From positions 1-39,500 of the forward strand of contig SOIS01000074.1 in assembly GCA_004375965.1 (NCBI GenBank): a stretch of DNA of 39,500 nucleotides, given 5' to 3'. Position 1 is the stretch's first letter. Each line of letters opens with the position of its first letter. The notes beneath the pieces were generated by a model that worked only from the letters and a program-made list of their open reading frames with translations, was not told where the DNA came from and did no database searches. Position numbers and translations under genes: made by a program. Shown here piece after piece: positions 37,649 to 39,500 of this stretch. The stretch comes from Candidatus Cloacimonadota bacterium (lineage in GTDB: Bacteria; Hydrothermota; E44-bin80).

Positions 37649-37677
37649 TTGACTTTCCTTTATTTTTGTTGTATGAA
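37649..37677 (+). promoter_or_regulatory. Possible sigma70-type promoter
   Basis: TTGACT, 17-nt spacer, TATGAA. Confidence 0.4.
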
Positions 37678-37695
37678 ATATAAAATGGAGGAAAA

Positions 37696-38169
37696 ATGAA
37701 GAATGTTATCAGGTCACCATGCGTAGTGTTAATTGTTTTCTCATTATTTCTTCTCATTTCAGTCCACCTTAATAGTGATGAAATGAAGAAACATCCTGGA
37801 TGGGCAATTATTGCATCTGCTCTGCTCCCTGGCGGCGGACAGTTCTATGCAGAGAATTATGCACGAGGTATATTCTTCTCAACGCTTCAGATATCCCTTA
37901 TTTCTTTAACCCTTTACGAGAAGATCCAGGAAAGGGATTATAAAAAATTGTATGATGAAAATCATGACAAAGATACCTGGGATGAATTTAATAAACATAG
38001 AAGCAGGGTAAGAAACCTGCTCTGGTGGGATGCAGGAATTTGGTTCCTTTCATGCGCAGATGCATTTACAGATGCACACTTTTATGGATTTAATGAGCGA
38101 GTGGATTTATCAATACACTTCAAAAAAAATACAGGGACCCCACAGGTAGGAATAACACTCAGATTTTAG
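37696..38169 (+). CDS. DUF5683 domain protein
   Basis: KHPGWAIIASALLPGGGQFYAENYARGIFFSTLQI is the DUF5683-type motif. Confidence 0.7.
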   Translation: MKNVIRSPCVVLIVFSLFLLISVHLNSDEMKKHPGWAIIASALLPGGGQFYAENYARGIFFSTLQISLISLTLYEKIQERDYKKLYDENHDKDTWDEFNKHRSRVRNLLWWDAGIWFLSCADAFTDAHFYGFNERVDLSIHFKKNTGTPQVGITLRF

Positions 38170-38211
38170 GTGGTGTAAGCATCTCTATAGTTTTTTATAA
38201 AAGGAGGTGAG

Positions 38212-39483
38212 ATGAAAATTATTATAAGAATCCTTATATCTATCGCAGTTCTATTTCTCTTTCACTGTAAAGGGCCTGTAGAGAAGAAGATTGTAGTTAC
38301 CTTCTGGCATGCAATGGGAGGACCCCTCGGGAAAACCCTTGATAGTCTCATTACAGAATTTAACCAGACACATCCTGAGATAAAAGTTGATCATGTTGGA
38401 ATGGGAAATTACCAGGCATTGAGTCAGAAGCTTATGGCAACGGTTGCAGCAAAGAAGCCTCCAACAATATCGCAGGTGTTTGAATCCTGGACTGAACAGT
38501 TGTTTCGAGTTGGCGTACTTACACCTGTCGAGGAGTTGCTGACAGAAGATGAAATTAATGAACTAAAAAGGGATATATACCCGGTTTTTATTGAGGACAA
38601 TACGTGGAATGGTAAACTTGTAACATTCCCATTTAATAAAAGCGTTCCTGCCTATTTTTATAATAAAACACTTTTCAAGAACGAAGGGATTGACCACTTT
38701 CCTACAAATTGGGACGAATTTATAGAGACAGGTAAAAAAATAACGAAGGATACAAATGAGGATGGAACTCCCGATATTTGGGCAACTGCATTCCCTCTAA
38801 GTACCTGGATGTTTGAAACAATACTTTATCAGAGTGGTGGAAGGATACTTTCAGAAGACAATGTGACGCCACTCTTTAATAAAAAGGAAGGCATAGAGTC
38901 CTTGCAGTTTTTCCTGGACATTCTGAATAAACACAGGATAGGATACCTTACAATGGGATACCAACATCAGGATGATTTCCTTGCTGGCAAGGTTGCGATA
39001 ATCTCTGGTTCCGTTGTTTCTTATTCATTTATAATGGCACTAAAACCGGATTTTGATCTTGGAATGGCCCCTGTGCCTTCGGGGAGAAATAATGCGGTAG
39101 TTATTTCAGGAACAAATATAGCACTTTTTGCTAATGCATCAAATGAGCAAAAGCAGGCTGCAATGAAATTCATCAAATGGTTTCTATCAACTGAAATACA
39201 GGCGAAGTGGTCATATGGAACTGGTTATGTTCCCGTGAGAATCAAAAGCCTTGAAGAACCTCTTATGAAAAAGAGGATAGAGGCACTACCGGAGTTAATG
39301 GATGTTATTTCACAACTTGAGTTTGCTTATACTGAACCGCGAATAGCAGGGTGGCTTGGGGGAAGACAGATACTCGGAACAGAAGGGATAGAACCAGCAT
39401 TGATGGGTGTTAAGAGTCCAGAGGAAGCACTGAACGACTGTGCAAAAAAGATAGAGGAATATCTCAAAGCCGAAAAGGAATAG
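38212..39483 (+). CDS. Sugar ABC transporter substrate-binding lipoprotein (UgpB/MalE-like)
   Basis: Lipobox LFHC; VTFWHAMGGPLGKTLDSLITEFNQTHPEIKVDHVGMGNYQALSQKLMATVAAKKPP; SD aaggagg. Confidence 0.92.
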   Translation: MKIIIRILISIAVLFLFHCKGPVEKKIVVTFWHAMGGPLGKTLDSLITEFNQTHPEIKVDHVGMGNYQALSQKLMATVAAKKPPTISQVFESWTEQLFRVGVLTPVEELLTEDEINELKRDIYPVFIEDNTWNGKLVTFPFNKSVPAYFYNKTLFKNEGIDHFPTNWDEFIETGKKITKDTNEDGTPDIWATAFPLSTWMFETILYQSGGRILSEDNVTPLFNKKEGIESLQFFLDILNKHRIGYLTMGYQHQDDFLAGKVAIISGSVVSYSFIMALKPDFDLGMAPVPSGRNNAVVISGTNIALFANASNEQKQAAMKFIKWFLSTEIQAKWSYGTGYVPVRIKSLEEPLMKKRIEALPELMDVISQLEFAYTEPRIAGWLGGRQILGTEGIEPALMGVKSPEEALNDCAKKIEEYLKAEKE

Positions 39484-39500
39484 AGAATTAAGAAGACAGG

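Noticed and set aside
1-39500. tRNA, rRNA, restriction-modification, toxin-antitoxin or phage modules
   Set aside because: Looked for by motif and gene context; nothing recognisable, though small structured RNAs cannot be excluded without a covariance search.

Overview
AT-rich bacterial chromosomal segment, probably FCB-group or a candidate phylum such as WOR-3/Cloacimonadota-like (inference from PorV-like protein, T9SS-type C-terminal domain and DUF5683). Most of it is ordinary housekeeping: accA, recN, nadK, a P5C dehydrogenase, PBP1A, dapF, RidA, argF, lon, hsp20, purM, recO, a NUDIX hydrolase, and the parts of a sugar ABC transporter. Accessory or unusual content: (i) a 1444-aa secreted protein with 14 tandem ~94-aa repeats in two sequence subfamilies and a T9SS-like C-terminal domain; (ii) a secreted gluzincin + TolB-like propeller + BamA-like barrel fusion; (iii) a decayed glycosyltransferase island abutting a truncated IS200/RAYT-type transposase that keeps a good promoter; (iv) a DUF72 gene remnant; (v) several intergenic palindromic repeats; (vi) an Arg/Lys/Ser-rich insert in a predicted outer-membrane lipoprotein; (vii) a consensus promoter with a CRP/FNR-like site in front of the P5C dehydrogenase gene; (viii) several small ORFs missing from the ORF track; (ix) window ends that look like two halves of one sugar-ABC operon. 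I saw no CRISPR array, rRNA, tRNA or obvious defence system. No single element here is clearly a new multi-gene system; the repeat surface protein and the protease-barrel fusion are the best candidates for novel biology.
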